Program-made: the position numbers and the translations under genes | Notes under the pieces: generated by a model | What the model was told of the DNA's origin: nothing | The model's input: the letters and a program-made list of their open reading frames with translations, nothing else | Databases searched by the model: none | In this document: in pieces, positions 35,045 to 42,731 of the stretch | How positions within the stretch are numbered: position 1 is the stretch's first letter | How the letters are laid out: each line of letters starts with the position of its first letter | Assembly (NCBI GenBank): GCA_050180235.1 | Contig: JBFXEJ010000020.1 | Location: 1 to 64,000, forward strand | Origin: JAABRU01 sp050180235 | GTDB taxonomy: Bacteria; Desulfobacterota; Desulfobacteria; Desulfobacterales; Desulfococcaceae | DNA length: 64,000 nucleotides | Direction: 5' to 3'

Positions 35045-35503
35045 ATGAACAGAAAAGACAAAGAAATAGAACAGCAGTCTGAAATTATGTCAATTATTCA
35101 GAGTGCAACGGTCTGCCGTCTTGGCATTTTCGGAGATGAATATCCCTATATTGTTCCGCTTTGTTTCGGATATGAAGACAATAGGCTGTATTTTCATTCT
35201 GCAAACAAAGGGATGAAGATTGATCTGCTGAAAAAGAATCCAAAGGTTTGCTTTGAAATGGATGCGGGACATGAAGTGAAAATCCTGTCCAAAACATGTG
35301 ACTGGGGGATGCGTTACCAAAGCCTTATCGGATTCGGAGAATGTGAATTTCTGGAATCAGATGAGGAAAAACGGCATGGGCTGGATGTGATTGTCCGCCA
35401 TTATGATCCGGATGCATCATCAAATTATAGCGATACTGTTCTGAATCATACCGCAGTCATCAGGGTGCACATCCGCAGCATGAGCGGAAAAATATCAGAG
35501 TGA
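35045..35503 (+). CDS. Pyridoxamine 5'-phosphate oxidase-fold (NimA-like) flavoprotein
   Basis: A 152-residue split-barrel protein: VCRLGIFGDEYPYIVPLCFGYEDNRLYFHSANKGMKIDLLKKNPKVCFEMD is the pattern of the PNPOx-like/NimA family, which bind FMN (or F420 or haem) and reduce small molecules. An AGGCGAAAAT stretch precedes the ATG. It probably ends the native chromosomal segment, because the next gene lies within the putative cassette that begins at 35573. Confidence 0.85.
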   Translation: MNRKDKEIEQQSEIMSIIQSATVCRLGIFGDEYPYIVPLCFGYEDNRLYFHSANKGMKIDLLKKNPKVCFEMDAGHEVKILSKTCDWGMRYQSLIGFGECEFLESDEEKRHGLDVIVRHYDPDASSNYSDTVLNHTAVIRVHIRSMSGKISE

Positions 35504-35571
35504 TCCGGGAAAATTTTGTGCTTATATGTTTCAAACCAGTCGTTTCAGAAGATAAATCGCTGAACGCAGAT

Positions 35572-35578
35572 GTTAGGA
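35572..35578 (+). other. Integron-type recombination core site, left edge of the ptuAB cassette
   Basis: GTTAGGA fits the GTTRRRY core at six of seven positions (the last base is A) and lies 22 bp before the ptuA ATG, where the first bases of a gene cassette are expected. Its complement TCCTAAC matches TCCTGAC at 37540 with one G-T wobble, as it must if both are parts of one circular cassette's attC site. Confidence 0.5.
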
Positions 35579-35593
35579 ATGGAGTCTGACAGT

Positions 35594-36892
35594 ATGAAAA
35601 TAATAAAACTTGACTTAAACAACTACCGCTGTTTCCATAAGGCAAGCTTTACTTTTTCTGACCATGTGAATGTTCTCGTAGGGAATAATGGGGTTGGAAA
35701 ATCCTCAGTACTTAATGCGTTAGCCATTTTGCTGTCCAGACTCATTTGGCGCATCCGATCCAACAGATCCACTGGAAGGCAATTCAGCCCTGACGATGTT
35801 ACAAAGAAAAAGCTGACAACTTCCAACTCAATCACAATCAGCTTAGAAGATAAGGAAATAATTTGGACAGTTGGAAGAAGCCGGGCAAAAGGAAAGAAAC
35901 AAACCATAACAAACTTGGAAAACCTCAGTGAAACAGTCAATCGGATACACAGAGGATTGGATAAAAAAGATAATAATTTCAACATTCCTCTTGCTGTTTA
36001 CTACAGTGTCAACAGAGCTGTCCTTGACGTTCCATTAAGAATCAGAAAGACACATATCTTTGAGCCATCAGCAGCTTATGATGATGCTCTGTCTGACAAA
36101 AGGAAAGAAAATGACTTCAGGCTTTTTTTTGAATGGTTCAGAAACAGAGAAGATTTAGAGAATGAAAACAGAAGGTATTTGAACTCCAAATTTAAGCCGG
36201 ACAATTTTGAATTCCCCGACATGCAATTGGAGGCAGTTCGTAAAGCTTTGTCTGTCTTAATGCCGGATTTTAAGGAATTACAGGTCAGAAGAAGTCCGCT
36301 GCGTATGGTTGTCAACAAGAGTGGAGTGACTTTTGAAATAACGCAACTGTCTGATGGCGAAAAGTGTATGCTGGCTATGGTTGGAGACTTGGCGCGCCGC
36401 CTTGCACTTGCAAATCCGGGACTGGATGATCCTCTTCTTGGGGCAGGAGTAATAATGATAGACGAGATAGAACTGCATCTGCATCCTGCGTGGCAAAGGG
36501 TGATCCTCTCCAAATTAGGCGAGGCTTTTCCAAGATGTCAGTTCATTGTATCGACCCATTCTCCCCAGGTGTTAAGCGAAGTAACACCTGAGAATATATG
36601 GATACTTACCCAGGACAGGGAATCTGATGAAATAAAGTGCCAAAGACCGTCACAGACTTTTGGATTGGATTCCTGTGAAATTCTTGAGGAGGTGATGGTA
36701 ACACCAAGTCGAAATTTGGAAGTCAGCAAACATATTGAACATATCTTCGATCTAATTGATAATGATAAATTTGAAAGGGCAAAAGAAGAGATTGCCCGGT
36801 TGAAAACAAAGGTTCGGGGCAGCCTCCCTGATATAGTGCAGGCAGAAGCCATGATCACGATGCTGGAAGATGATTCGGAGGTGGCAGAATGA
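35594..36892 (+). CDS. ptuA: Septu system ATPase PtuA
   Basis: A 432-residue ABC/SMC-like ATPase of the AAA_21 type. Walker A is GNNGVGKSS (30-38), the signature-like motif LSDGEK is 252-257, Walker B is MIDE with Asp290-Glu291, and a switch His lies in STHSPQVLSE. In Septu (and retron Ec78) PtuA forms a large ring that holds the PtuB nuclease and releases it on infection. The ATG at 35594 has GGAG ten bases upstream. Its stop overlaps the ptuB start (ATGA). Flanking attC-like sites suggest cassette origin. Confidence 0.85.
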   Translation: MKIIKLDLNNYRCFHKASFTFSDHVNVLVGNNGVGKSSVLNALAILLSRLIWRIRSNRSTGRQFSPDDVTKKKLTTSNSITISLEDKEIIWTVGRSRAKGKKQTITNLENLSETVNRIHRGLDKKDNNFNIPLAVYYSVNRAVLDVPLRIRKTHIFEPSAAYDDALSDKRKENDFRLFFEWFRNREDLENENRRYLNSKFKPDNFEFPDMQLEAVRKALSVLMPDFKELQVRRSPLRMVVNKSGVTFEITQLSDGEKCMLAMVGDLARRLALANPGLDDPLLGAGVIMIDEIELHLHPAWQRVILSKLGEAFPRCQFIVSTHSPQVLSEVTPENIWILTQDRESDEIKCQRPSQTFGLDSCEILEEVMVTPSRNLEVSKHIEHIFDLIDNDKFERAKEEIARLKTKVRGSLPDIVQAEAMITMLEDDSEVAE

Positions 36893-37527
36893 GGAACATA
36901 TCAAAGTTCCACGAACCCAACTCTCTCGTTGAGCATCGATGCCAGAGTGACCCAAGTTTTAATAATCTCCCTGCTGCAGCCAAAAAGGAGATCCGCATAC
37001 AGTTACTCAAGGAACAGGGGTATCTTTGCTGCTACTGCATGTCCCGCATCTCTGATCACGATTCGCGCATTGAACACTGGCACAGCCAGGCGAATTACCC
37101 TCAGAAACAGTTGGACTACGGAAATCTGTTACTCGCCTGCTGTGGTAATCAGGGTAATCGTCCGGAGTATCAGTATTGTGATGTCCGCAAAGGTGACCAT
37201 GAAATTCTGTATAATCCGGCTGATCCAACTCATAATGTTCAGGATAAGCTCAGGTACCATGGCGATGGTATGATCGAATCTAACGACAGCATCTTTGATA
37301 AGCAGTTGAATGAAATATTGAATCTGAACTTTTCAAGGCTTCAGGCAAATCGTAAATCTGTAATTAAAGGAGTGTGCATAGCCATAGACAAACGCGGAGT
37401 TCAAGTTACCAAAGGTCAGCTGCGGCAGGACATCCGGCGATGGGATAGCACAAATTCGAATGGAGAGTTAAAGGAATACTGCCAAGTGGCTATCTATTTT
37501 CTCAATAAACGTTTGAAAAGGGCTTGA
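36889..37527 (+). CDS. ptuB: Septu system HNH nuclease PtuB
   Basis: A 212-residue HNH endonuclease of the TIGR02646/PtuB group. The Cys47-x2-Cys50 knuckle, Glu62-His63-x-His65 (RIEHWHSQ), Asn79 (YGNLLLAC) and later Cys84 and Cys97 (YCDVRKGD) form the beta-beta-alpha metal core. The C-terminal half is helical and should bind PtuA. Translation is coupled to ptuA by the ATGA overlap. All catalytic residues are present. It would cut phage or host DNA when PtuA signals infection. Confidence 0.85.
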   Translation: MRNISKFHEPNSLVEHRCQSDPSFNNLPAAAKKEIRIQLLKEQGYLCCYCMSRISDHDSRIEHWHSQANYPQKQLDYGNLLLACCGNQGNRPEYQYCDVRKGDHEILYNPADPTHNVQDKLRYHGDGMIESNDSIFDKQLNEILNLNFSRLQANRKSVIKGVCIAIDKRGVQVTKGQLRQDIRRWDSTNSNGELKEYCQVAIYFLNKRLKRA

Positions 37528-37539
37528 TAATCTTTGGAT

Positions 37540-37595
37540 TCCTGACCAATCAATCAAGCGGACGGCTGTCGTCGCCACTGACCTTAGCGTTAAAA
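37540..37595 (+). other. attC-like recombination site after ptuB
   Basis: TCCTGAC (37540-37546), then the AATCAATCAAGCGGACGGC stem region, a short loop, and GTCGCC...GACCTTAGC ending in the core GTTAAAA (37589-37595). CAAGCGGAC and CTTAGCGTTA are typical attC text. The outer arms pair with the core at 35572. The inner stem is imperfect, as attC stems are. Length 56 bp is at the short end of attC sites. Confidence 0.55.
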
Positions 37596-37743
37596 CTCCA
37601 GTTAAAGATGCTTTTAAAACTCCGGTCTGAAAGTTCCGGACATCAGAAAAACCAAAGTTCCTGAAAGATTTATACAAAAAGATTTACGTAAGATTATTTT
37701 CACTGTTCACTGATAACTGACAACTGACAAAAAGGAGGCAGTT

Positions 37744-38364
37744 TTGATTATAGAAAGTTTGGAAGTTGGGCCGATAATGGCAAACTGTTTTATTCTGGGA
37801 TGTGAAAAAACAAAAGAAGCCGCTGTGATTGATCCGGGCGGAGATGCAGATGAGATCCTCATGAGACTGGCCCGACTTGGGCTGAAGGTCAAATATCTCA
37901 TCAATACACATGGACATTTTGATCATGTTGGCGCAAACAAAAGAATGAAGACCGTCACAGGAGCGCCGATTCTGATCCATTCCGGGGATGCTCCCATGCT
38001 GATGCGTCTTTCCAAAGATGCCCTCATGTTCGGTCTTACAGCGGAGAATTCTCCGGAACCGGATCAGCATATCAATGACGGAGACAAAATCCGTTTCGGG
38101 GAAATCACCCTGAAAGTGCTGCATACTCCGGGTCACAGTCCGGGCGGTGTTGCCCTGCTTACAGAAGGCCATGTGTTTGTGGGAGATACCCTGTTTTCCG
38201 GGTCCATTGGACGCACCGATCTGCCGGGAGGGGATTATAACACCCTGATTTCCAGTGTCCGGAACAAACTGTTTATTCTGGATGACAATATGGTTGTCCA
38301 CTGCGGTCACGGCCCGGATACCACCATAGGCAGAGAAAAGCAGTACAACCCTTTTTTCCGTTGA
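37744..38364 (+). CDS. Metallo-beta-lactamase-fold hydrolase (glyoxalase II-like)
   Basis: A 206-residue MBL-fold enzyme. His56-x-His58-x-Asp60-His61 (THGHFDHVG), HTPGHSPGG, GDTLFSGSIGRTDL and a late CGHGPDT provide the dinuclear metal site of the glyoxalase II/YcbL group, hydrolases of thioesters such as S-lactoylglutathione. The start is an unusual TTG; it is chosen because AAAGGAGG (about 37731-37738) stands six bases before it and homology begins at once. The genes on either side are unrelated. Confidence 0.9.
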   Translation: MIIESLEVGPIMANCFILGCEKTKEAAVIDPGGDADEILMRLARLGLKVKYLINTHGHFDHVGANKRMKTVTGAPILIHSGDAPMLMRLSKDALMFGLTAENSPEPDQHINDGDKIRFGEITLKVLHTPGHSPGGVALLTEGHVFVGDTLFSGSIGRTDLPGGDYNTLISSVRNKLFILDDNMVVHCGHGPDTTIGREKQYNPFFR

Positions 38365-38611
38365 TTTGAATAACTGATCTTGCGCCACCCTTAAAAAATC
38401 AGCAGGCTGGTGCTGTTGCCCTCTTCCGGTGAAAAGCGGAATCCGGTTATTTCATCCTGTTCCGGATACCGGTTCCCGGTTTTTGCCGGGACAGGTTTTT
38501 CCGGTATGGCGCTGTGGCGTTTATGCAGAGTGCACATGATTTTATTTTTTGAAAAAAAACAAATTCATGCGCACCATTTTCATCCGGGAAAATTTTCGCT
38601 GATCTGCTTAT

Positions 38612-38662
38612 TATGAGTGTGCAAAAAAACCGCTCAGCGCTCAATTTTTGCTCATCCGGTAT
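38612..38662. repeat. Dispersed repeat, copy 1 (GTGTGCAAAAAA...)
   Basis: GTGTGCAAAAAAACCGCTC...AATTTTTGC...TCCGG is repeated with few changes at 49738-49783. The arms GCAAAAA and TTTTTGC can pair. It overlaps the end of the minus-strand gene that finishes at 38652. Confidence 0.5.
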
Positions 38663-39293
38663 AACCGCAGACTCCGGTACGCGGGGAATTGACCACAGGC
38701 AGCAGCATTTCCTCATCGCATTTGTGTTTTTTTGCACAGGCTTTGCACAGCCAGCCACCTCCATCCCAAAGACATTCCGTACAGACCTGCACCGCAGGAA
38801 CCGCGCCGCATTCCGAGCAGGGAATCTCCGGGGGCTCATTTCTGGCCATAATTTCAATTTTTTTGCCTTTGGGCATGGGGCCTTCGTATCTGTCAATCAC
38901 TTTGACAATAAGCTCTGTGGTGCTTCCGAAATCATACTCATGCAGCAGTTCCAATCCGGGTTTAAAAATATCTCCCACTTTTTCATCCATCTCCACTTCT
39001 TCCCCGTCCATGCTGAACGCACTCATATGTCCGCAGCATTCCAGCCATATATCCCGCAAAAAACGATCCAGATCTCCAAGCTTCGCGTCAGCCGCAACTT
39101 TCAGGTGCATCCAGTACAGAAAGGGAGCATGAAGGAAAGATACAGCAGCATGGTAAAAGGCTTTGCTTTTCTTTTTGCTGTCTTTTGTTTCCAGATGTTT
39201 GGGAAGACAGGATTTCAGATGCTTTGTCATGCCTCTTCCGGTATACTCTGATTTGCAGAGCAGACACTGGCCTTTGGGTGCTTTGATTTCCAT
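38652..39293 (-). CDS. pRiA4b ORF-3-like protein with zinc-finger ends
   Basis: A 213-residue protein. The middle (HLKVAADAKLGDLDRFLRDIWLECCGHMSAF...YEYDFGSTTELIVKVIDRYEG) matches the IS1096/plasmid pRiA4b Orf3-like fold. The N-terminus has a C2H2-like finger (CLLCKSEYTGRGMTKHLKSC) and the C-terminus a four-Cys plus Cys-rich zinc ribbon (CSECGAVPAVQVCTEC...CKACAKKHKC). The family is frequent near mobile elements but its function is unknown. A GGAG motif lies upstream on the minus strand. Confidence 0.7.
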   Translation of the reverse strand: MEIKAPKGQCLLCKSEYTGRGMTKHLKSCLPKHLETKDSKKKSKAFYHAAVSFLHAPFLYWMHLKVAADAKLGDLDRFLRDIWLECCGHMSAFSMDGEEVEMDEKVGDIFKPGLELLHEYDFGSTTELIVKVIDRYEGPMPKGKKIEIMARNEPPEIPCSECGAVPAVQVCTECLWDGGGWLCKACAKKHKCDEEMLLPVVNSPRTGVCGYTG

Positions 39294-39395
39294 TGGATTC
39301 TCCTTTTGTGATTAGTACAGTTATGATACCGGTTAAAGGTTAAACACTCCGGAATCAATAAAAAAACTGGATAAAAAACCGCATTGATCCGCAGC

Positions 39396-40898
39396 TTATG
39401 AAGGATGATGAATCTGCTTCTGGATTTGTCCTGATTTTGCTTTTGCCGATTTCAGCACTTCAAGACTTAAGGGCATGTCAAGGCGTTTTTTTTCTTCAAT
39501 AATTTCCCTGATAGTGACAATCTGAATTCGGTTGTAAGCCTTTCCCATCAGCGGATGTTCATACATTCCTGCTGCCATTGCCGCCTCACGCATCGGCTGT
39601 GTCGGTTCCTCCAATGTCAGAAAAATTCCTATCTTAGCGTTTTCATCATCCGCATCGCTGCGGAAACCCGCAATGTCTGAGCGTTTCACTTTGCCGGATT
39701 TGACCTGAAACACCATTTTTTCTGTATCAGTCGGGGATGACATAAAATAGGCGGTTCCGTCAATTCCCTTATCCGCACCTTTCTTTTCGTTGATAATGGC
39801 ATGATTGTCTGAATAGGTCAGAACTGCCCATTTTTCAAATTCCTTGCGCAGCCGGTCATCTTTTTTGTTCGCCAGTGCTGTTGCGGAATCCATATCTTTG
39901 GGAATGCCGTCAAGAATGATGGAATCGGAAATTTTTTTGCCAAAGGAATCTTCAAGTCTTTTGATTATTACACTGATACTCTGATAAGTAATGTCAATGC
40001 CTATCCATCTGCGTTTCAGCCTCTCTGCCACGATTATTGTGGTTCCGCAGCCGCAATATGCGTCTAAAACTGTGTCACCTTCCTTGCTGCTGGCAAGAAT
40101 AATGCGTTCAAGCAGGACTTCAGGTTTTTGGGTGGGAAACAACTGTTTAATTGGCGGAACCCGTCCGATATTCCACACATCATCCAACGGCACTCCTTCT
40201 GAATCATCTTCCTCTGTTTTTGACGGCAATCTTTTTCCGGCTTCATTATGGCCTGAAACGATTTTTGATTTGCCAAATCTTTTCAGTGTTGATTCAGAAC
40301 GCTCCATAAAAAGCTGATTAAATGTTCTGGCTTTGCTTTCCGACTTACTGTAAAAAAATATAACATCATGATTTCTGACAAACTGCTGCTGGCGTATTGA
40401 CCATTTTCTGTAGTGCCAGATAATTTCATTTCTGAAATCTCCGCCTTTGGGACAAAATACTGCATCCAGAACAAATTTCAGATAATGGCTTGCAGTCGGA
40501 TCGCAGTGCAGATAAAAACTTCCGGTATTTTTCAGAACCCTCTGTATTTCCGTAATGCGCAAAGTCATGCTCACAAGATAGGCCAGCAGAGAACCTTCCC
40601 TGACAACATTCCGCAGTCCTTTGATCAGTTCTATGACCTGAACAGTGAATCCTCCCTCATGGTTGGTGATGATTTCCTGATACCCCTGAACTGCATGACT
40701 GTCCCATTTCCATGTGTCAACAAACGCCTGTGTCTGCGCCTTATCCTCTCCAACATTAAGATATATCTGATTATACGTTCTTTTGGAATTGAACGGCGGA
40801 TCAATATAACACAGATCAATGGTTTCATCCTTGATTTTTTTTCTCAGTATATCAAGATTATCCCCGTAAAACAGGGTGTTTTTGCTTATGTTTTTCAT
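39396..40898 (-). CDS. DNA methyltransferase fused to a PD-(D/E)XK (Mrr-like) domain
   Basis: A 500-residue beta-class (type III Mod-like) methyltransferase: catalytic DPPF (33-36) comes before the AdoMet motif DAYCGCGTT (279-287), with IWHYRKWS in the recognition region between. Residues about 340-470 form a second domain with GADKGIDG (Asp380) and FQVKSG (Gln398-x-Lys400), the D...QxK active site of Mrr-like restriction nucleases. One chain may thus both mark and cut DNA, as in type IIG enzymes. No separate res gene is beside it. The next genes upstream are HicA-HicB-YgiT. Confidence 0.85.
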   Translation of the reverse strand: MKNISKNTLFYGDNLDILRKKIKDETIDLCYIDPPFNSKRTYNQIYLNVGEDKAQTQAFVDTWKWDSHAVQGYQEIITNHEGGFTVQVIELIKGLRNVVREGSLLAYLVSMTLRITEIQRVLKNTGSFYLHCDPTASHYLKFVLDAVFCPKGGDFRNEIIWHYRKWSIRQQQFVRNHDVIFFYSKSESKARTFNQLFMERSESTLKRFGKSKIVSGHNEAGKRLPSKTEEDDSEGVPLDDVWNIGRVPPIKQLFPTQKPEVLLERIILASSKEGDTVLDAYCGCGTTIIVAERLKRRWIGIDITYQSISVIIKRLEDSFGKKISDSIILDGIPKDMDSATALANKKDDRLRKEFEKWAVLTYSDNHAIINEKKGADKGIDGTAYFMSSPTDTEKMVFQVKSGKVKRSDIAGFRSDADDENAKIGIFLTLEEPTQPMREAAMAAGMYEHPLMGKAYNRIQIVTIREIIEEKKRLDMPLSLEVLKSAKAKSGQIQKQIHHPS

Positions 40899-41007
40899 AT
40901 GTTCAATCCTTGTTGAAGTTTTCCGCAGAGGACACAGTCTGATCGTTTTTTTTCTCAGAAAGTTTATGAAAATGCAAACAGGACAGAAAATTTATCAATT
41001 TTTTATT

Positions 41008-41238
41008 TTAAGCAAATTCAAATATATCTGTCATAACAGATTTTACAGGTCTGGCTTTTCCGTGAACCATTTCCCTGATTTTTTCAACTGTATCAATATG
41101 AAATACCGGTTCTCCGCAGCGGATACAGACTGTTGATGGAATATTTTCAACTATGACCGGTTTGTCATTGATGAAAAAAATATGGGTTACTGTATCCTGA
41201 CGGGATTCTTTTCCTCCGCATACATGACATTGAAACAT
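41008..41238 (-). CDS. YgiT/MqsA-type zinc-finger antitoxin
   Basis: A 76-residue protein with two CxxC knuckles (CHVCGGKE, CIRCGEPVF), the zinc domain of YgiT-type antitoxins, and a short C-terminal helix; the DNA-binding HTH of full MqsA is missing. Its usual toxin (MqsR or a DUF4258 protein) is not next to it. Instead it lies 10 bp downstream of hicB in the same operon. Confidence 0.8.
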   Translation of the reverse strand: MFQCHVCGGKESRQDTVTHIFFINDKPVIVENIPSTVCIRCGEPVFHIDTVEKIREMVHGKARPVKSVMTDIFEFA

Positions 41239-41248
41239 TTCATAGCTC

Positions 41249-41572
41249 TCATATTGCTAAAACGGAATCTGATAATTTCTGTGTGACCAGACTGTTCAGG
41301 CTGATTCCGGCTTTTCCGGCTTCAGATACGAGGGCCTGATACAGCAGTTTATCAATTCTGAGATCCAGTTTTTCTGTGTCGGGTTTGGGTATCGGTTCAT
41401 TGTGATGCCGATAGCTTTCTTTCACTCCTTCCCATGCGGTTTCAAGCTGCCTCAGCGCACCTTCCGGTGTATCTGAAAATGCCGAAATATTAGGTAATTC
41501 AATAAAATGAGCCAGCCAGTCCCCGTCTTCATCTTTATAAAGATTTATACTGAATCGGTCAAATCTGTCCAT
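41249..41572 (-). CDS. hicB: HicB-type antitoxin
   Basis: A 107-residue HicB: a partial RNase H-like fold (FSINLYKDEDGDWLAHFIELPNISAFSDTPEGALRQLETAWEGV) that blocks HicA, then a C-terminal ribbon-helix-helix (LDLRIDKLLYQALVSEAGKAGISLNSLVTQKL) that binds the operator. Its start overlaps the end of hicA by 14 bp. Confidence 0.88.
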   Translation of the reverse strand: MDRFDRFSINLYKDEDGDWLAHFIELPNISAFSDTPEGALRQLETAWEGVKESYRHHNEPIPKPDTEKLDLRIDKLLYQALVSEAGKAGISLNSLVTQKLSDSVLAI

Positions 41573-41810
41573 CTCTGTTTTCCTTCCCGTATTGTTCCAG
41601 AAACTGTTTCACCTGATAGCCTTTTGCTTTTCCATCCTGACGCTGTTGAATCGGAAGACGGAATCCTGCGGGTGAATACCATATACTGTGGCTTCCCTGC
41701 TGACGATCAAATGTCCATCCGCTTTGCGAAAGAATCGTTTCAAATTCTCTGAACAGCAGTCCGGAAGGATTATTGAAGGCTTTGCTCAGCAGTTTTTGAA
41801 CTTTGGTCAT
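41559..41810 (-). CDS. hicA: HicA-type mRNA interferase toxin
   Basis: An 83-residue HicA with the dsRBD-like fold: FREFETILSQSGWTFDRQQGSHSIWYSP contains the catalytic His in GSH. It cleaves mRNA when HicB is degraded. First gene of the leftward set hicA-hicB-ygiT. The catalytic His is present, so the toxin is probably active. Confidence 0.85.
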   Translation of the reverse strand: MTKVQKLLSKAFNNPSGLLFREFETILSQSGWTFDRQQGSHSIWYSPAGFRLPIQQRQDGKAKGYQVKQFLEQYGKENRDGQI

Positions 41811-41890
41811 GTATTTCCGCTTCTGTCCATATTTTATCTGAGTCTGATGATTACCGGACTGATTGGCAAAATTCTGTTGCGCTGAAGAAG

Positions 41891-42454
41891 TCAGCTTTTT
41901 GGAAATTGAGAAAGAATCCTTTCCGCTGCCGCCAGCAGATTTTCTTCAACATATGTGGGACGGATTCCTTTTGCTGCAAGGATTTTCTCTGCTGCAAATC
42001 CATTGCCGGTTTGCACCAGAATAGAGTGTCCGCATCCCGCGCTGATGGCGCATTCCATATCTTTGGCACTGTCTCCCACCATCCACGCGGCAGCAAGGTC
42101 AATTCCGTACTTTTTCTGCGCGTGCCAAATCAGGCCGGGTTTGGGTTTCCGGCATTCGCAGTTTTCATCGGGCCGGTGTGGGCATAAGAATATATCGCAG
42201 ATTTCTCCACCCTTTTCACGAATCTTTTCCTGCATTCTGATGTGCATATCTGTCAAATCTTCCGGATCGATAATCCCTCTGCCAATGCCGGACTGATTGG
42301 TGATAAGAATCACAGCAAAACATGCCACAGTCAGTCGCCGGATTGCTTCTTTGCTGCCCGAAATGAATTCAAATTCATTCCAGTTTTTGATATAATCCGG
42401 TGAATCTTTGTTGATTACACCGTCGCGATCCAGAAAAACGGTTTTTTTCAGCAT
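41891..42454 (-). CDS. gmhB: D-glycero-beta-D-manno-heptose 1,7-bisphosphate 7-phosphatase
   Basis: A 187-residue HAD phosphatase in the ADP-heptose pathway for lipopolysaccharide core, which indicates a Gram-negative envelope. DRDGVIN (9-15) is the nucleophile loop, ITNQSGIGRG follows, CPHRPDENCECRKP is the zinc loop special to GmhB, and MVGDSAKDMECA is the last HAD motif. Other heptose genes are not in the window. Confidence 0.92.
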   Translation of the reverse strand: MLKKTVFLDRDGVINKDSPDYIKNWNEFEFISGSKEAIRRLTVACFAVILITNQSGIGRGIIDPEDLTDMHIRMQEKIREKGGEICDIFLCPHRPDENCECRKPKPGLIWHAQKKYGIDLAAAWMVGDSAKDMECAISAGCGHSILVQTGNGFAAEKILAAKGIRPTYVEENLLAAAERILSQFPKS

Positions 42455-42512
42455 AAGCAGGTCCTGATCTCATCGTTCATATATACCATTACTTAGAACA
42501 TTTGATGGTGCT

Positions 42513-42580
42513 GCCACGAATTGCACGAATTACACGAATTATGTTTTGTGCAATTCGTGCAGATTCGTGTCATTCGTGGC
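42513..42580. repeat. Imperfect palindromic repeat (CACGAATT family)
   Basis: GCCACGAATTGCACGAATTA... faces ...GTGTCATTCGTGGC; the arms pair over about 25 bp with mismatches. It consists of short CACGAAT repeats and looks like the same class of dispersed element as the hsd-flanking arrays. The gap 42455-42731 shows no gene. Confidence 0.7.
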
Positions 42581-42678
42581 TATACTGTCAAATCTTCTGA
42601 GTAATGATATATCACTGTCCTTGTTTTTTCAACAATTTGTACACCATTTGATCAATCTGAAAAATTTCAGCATCAAAC

Positions 42679-42703
42679 CCTGAGGGTTTTGAAAACCCTC
42701 AGG
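42679..42703 (-). terminator. Perfect hairpin after ppdK, probable terminator
   Basis: CCTGAGGGTTTT and AAAACCCTCAGG surround one base. It lies 29 bp past the ppdK stop on the minus strand; the following T tract is short, so efficiency is uncertain. Confidence 0.6.
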
Positions 42704-42731
42704 ATTTGTAACAGGTTCCTGATACTGTCCC

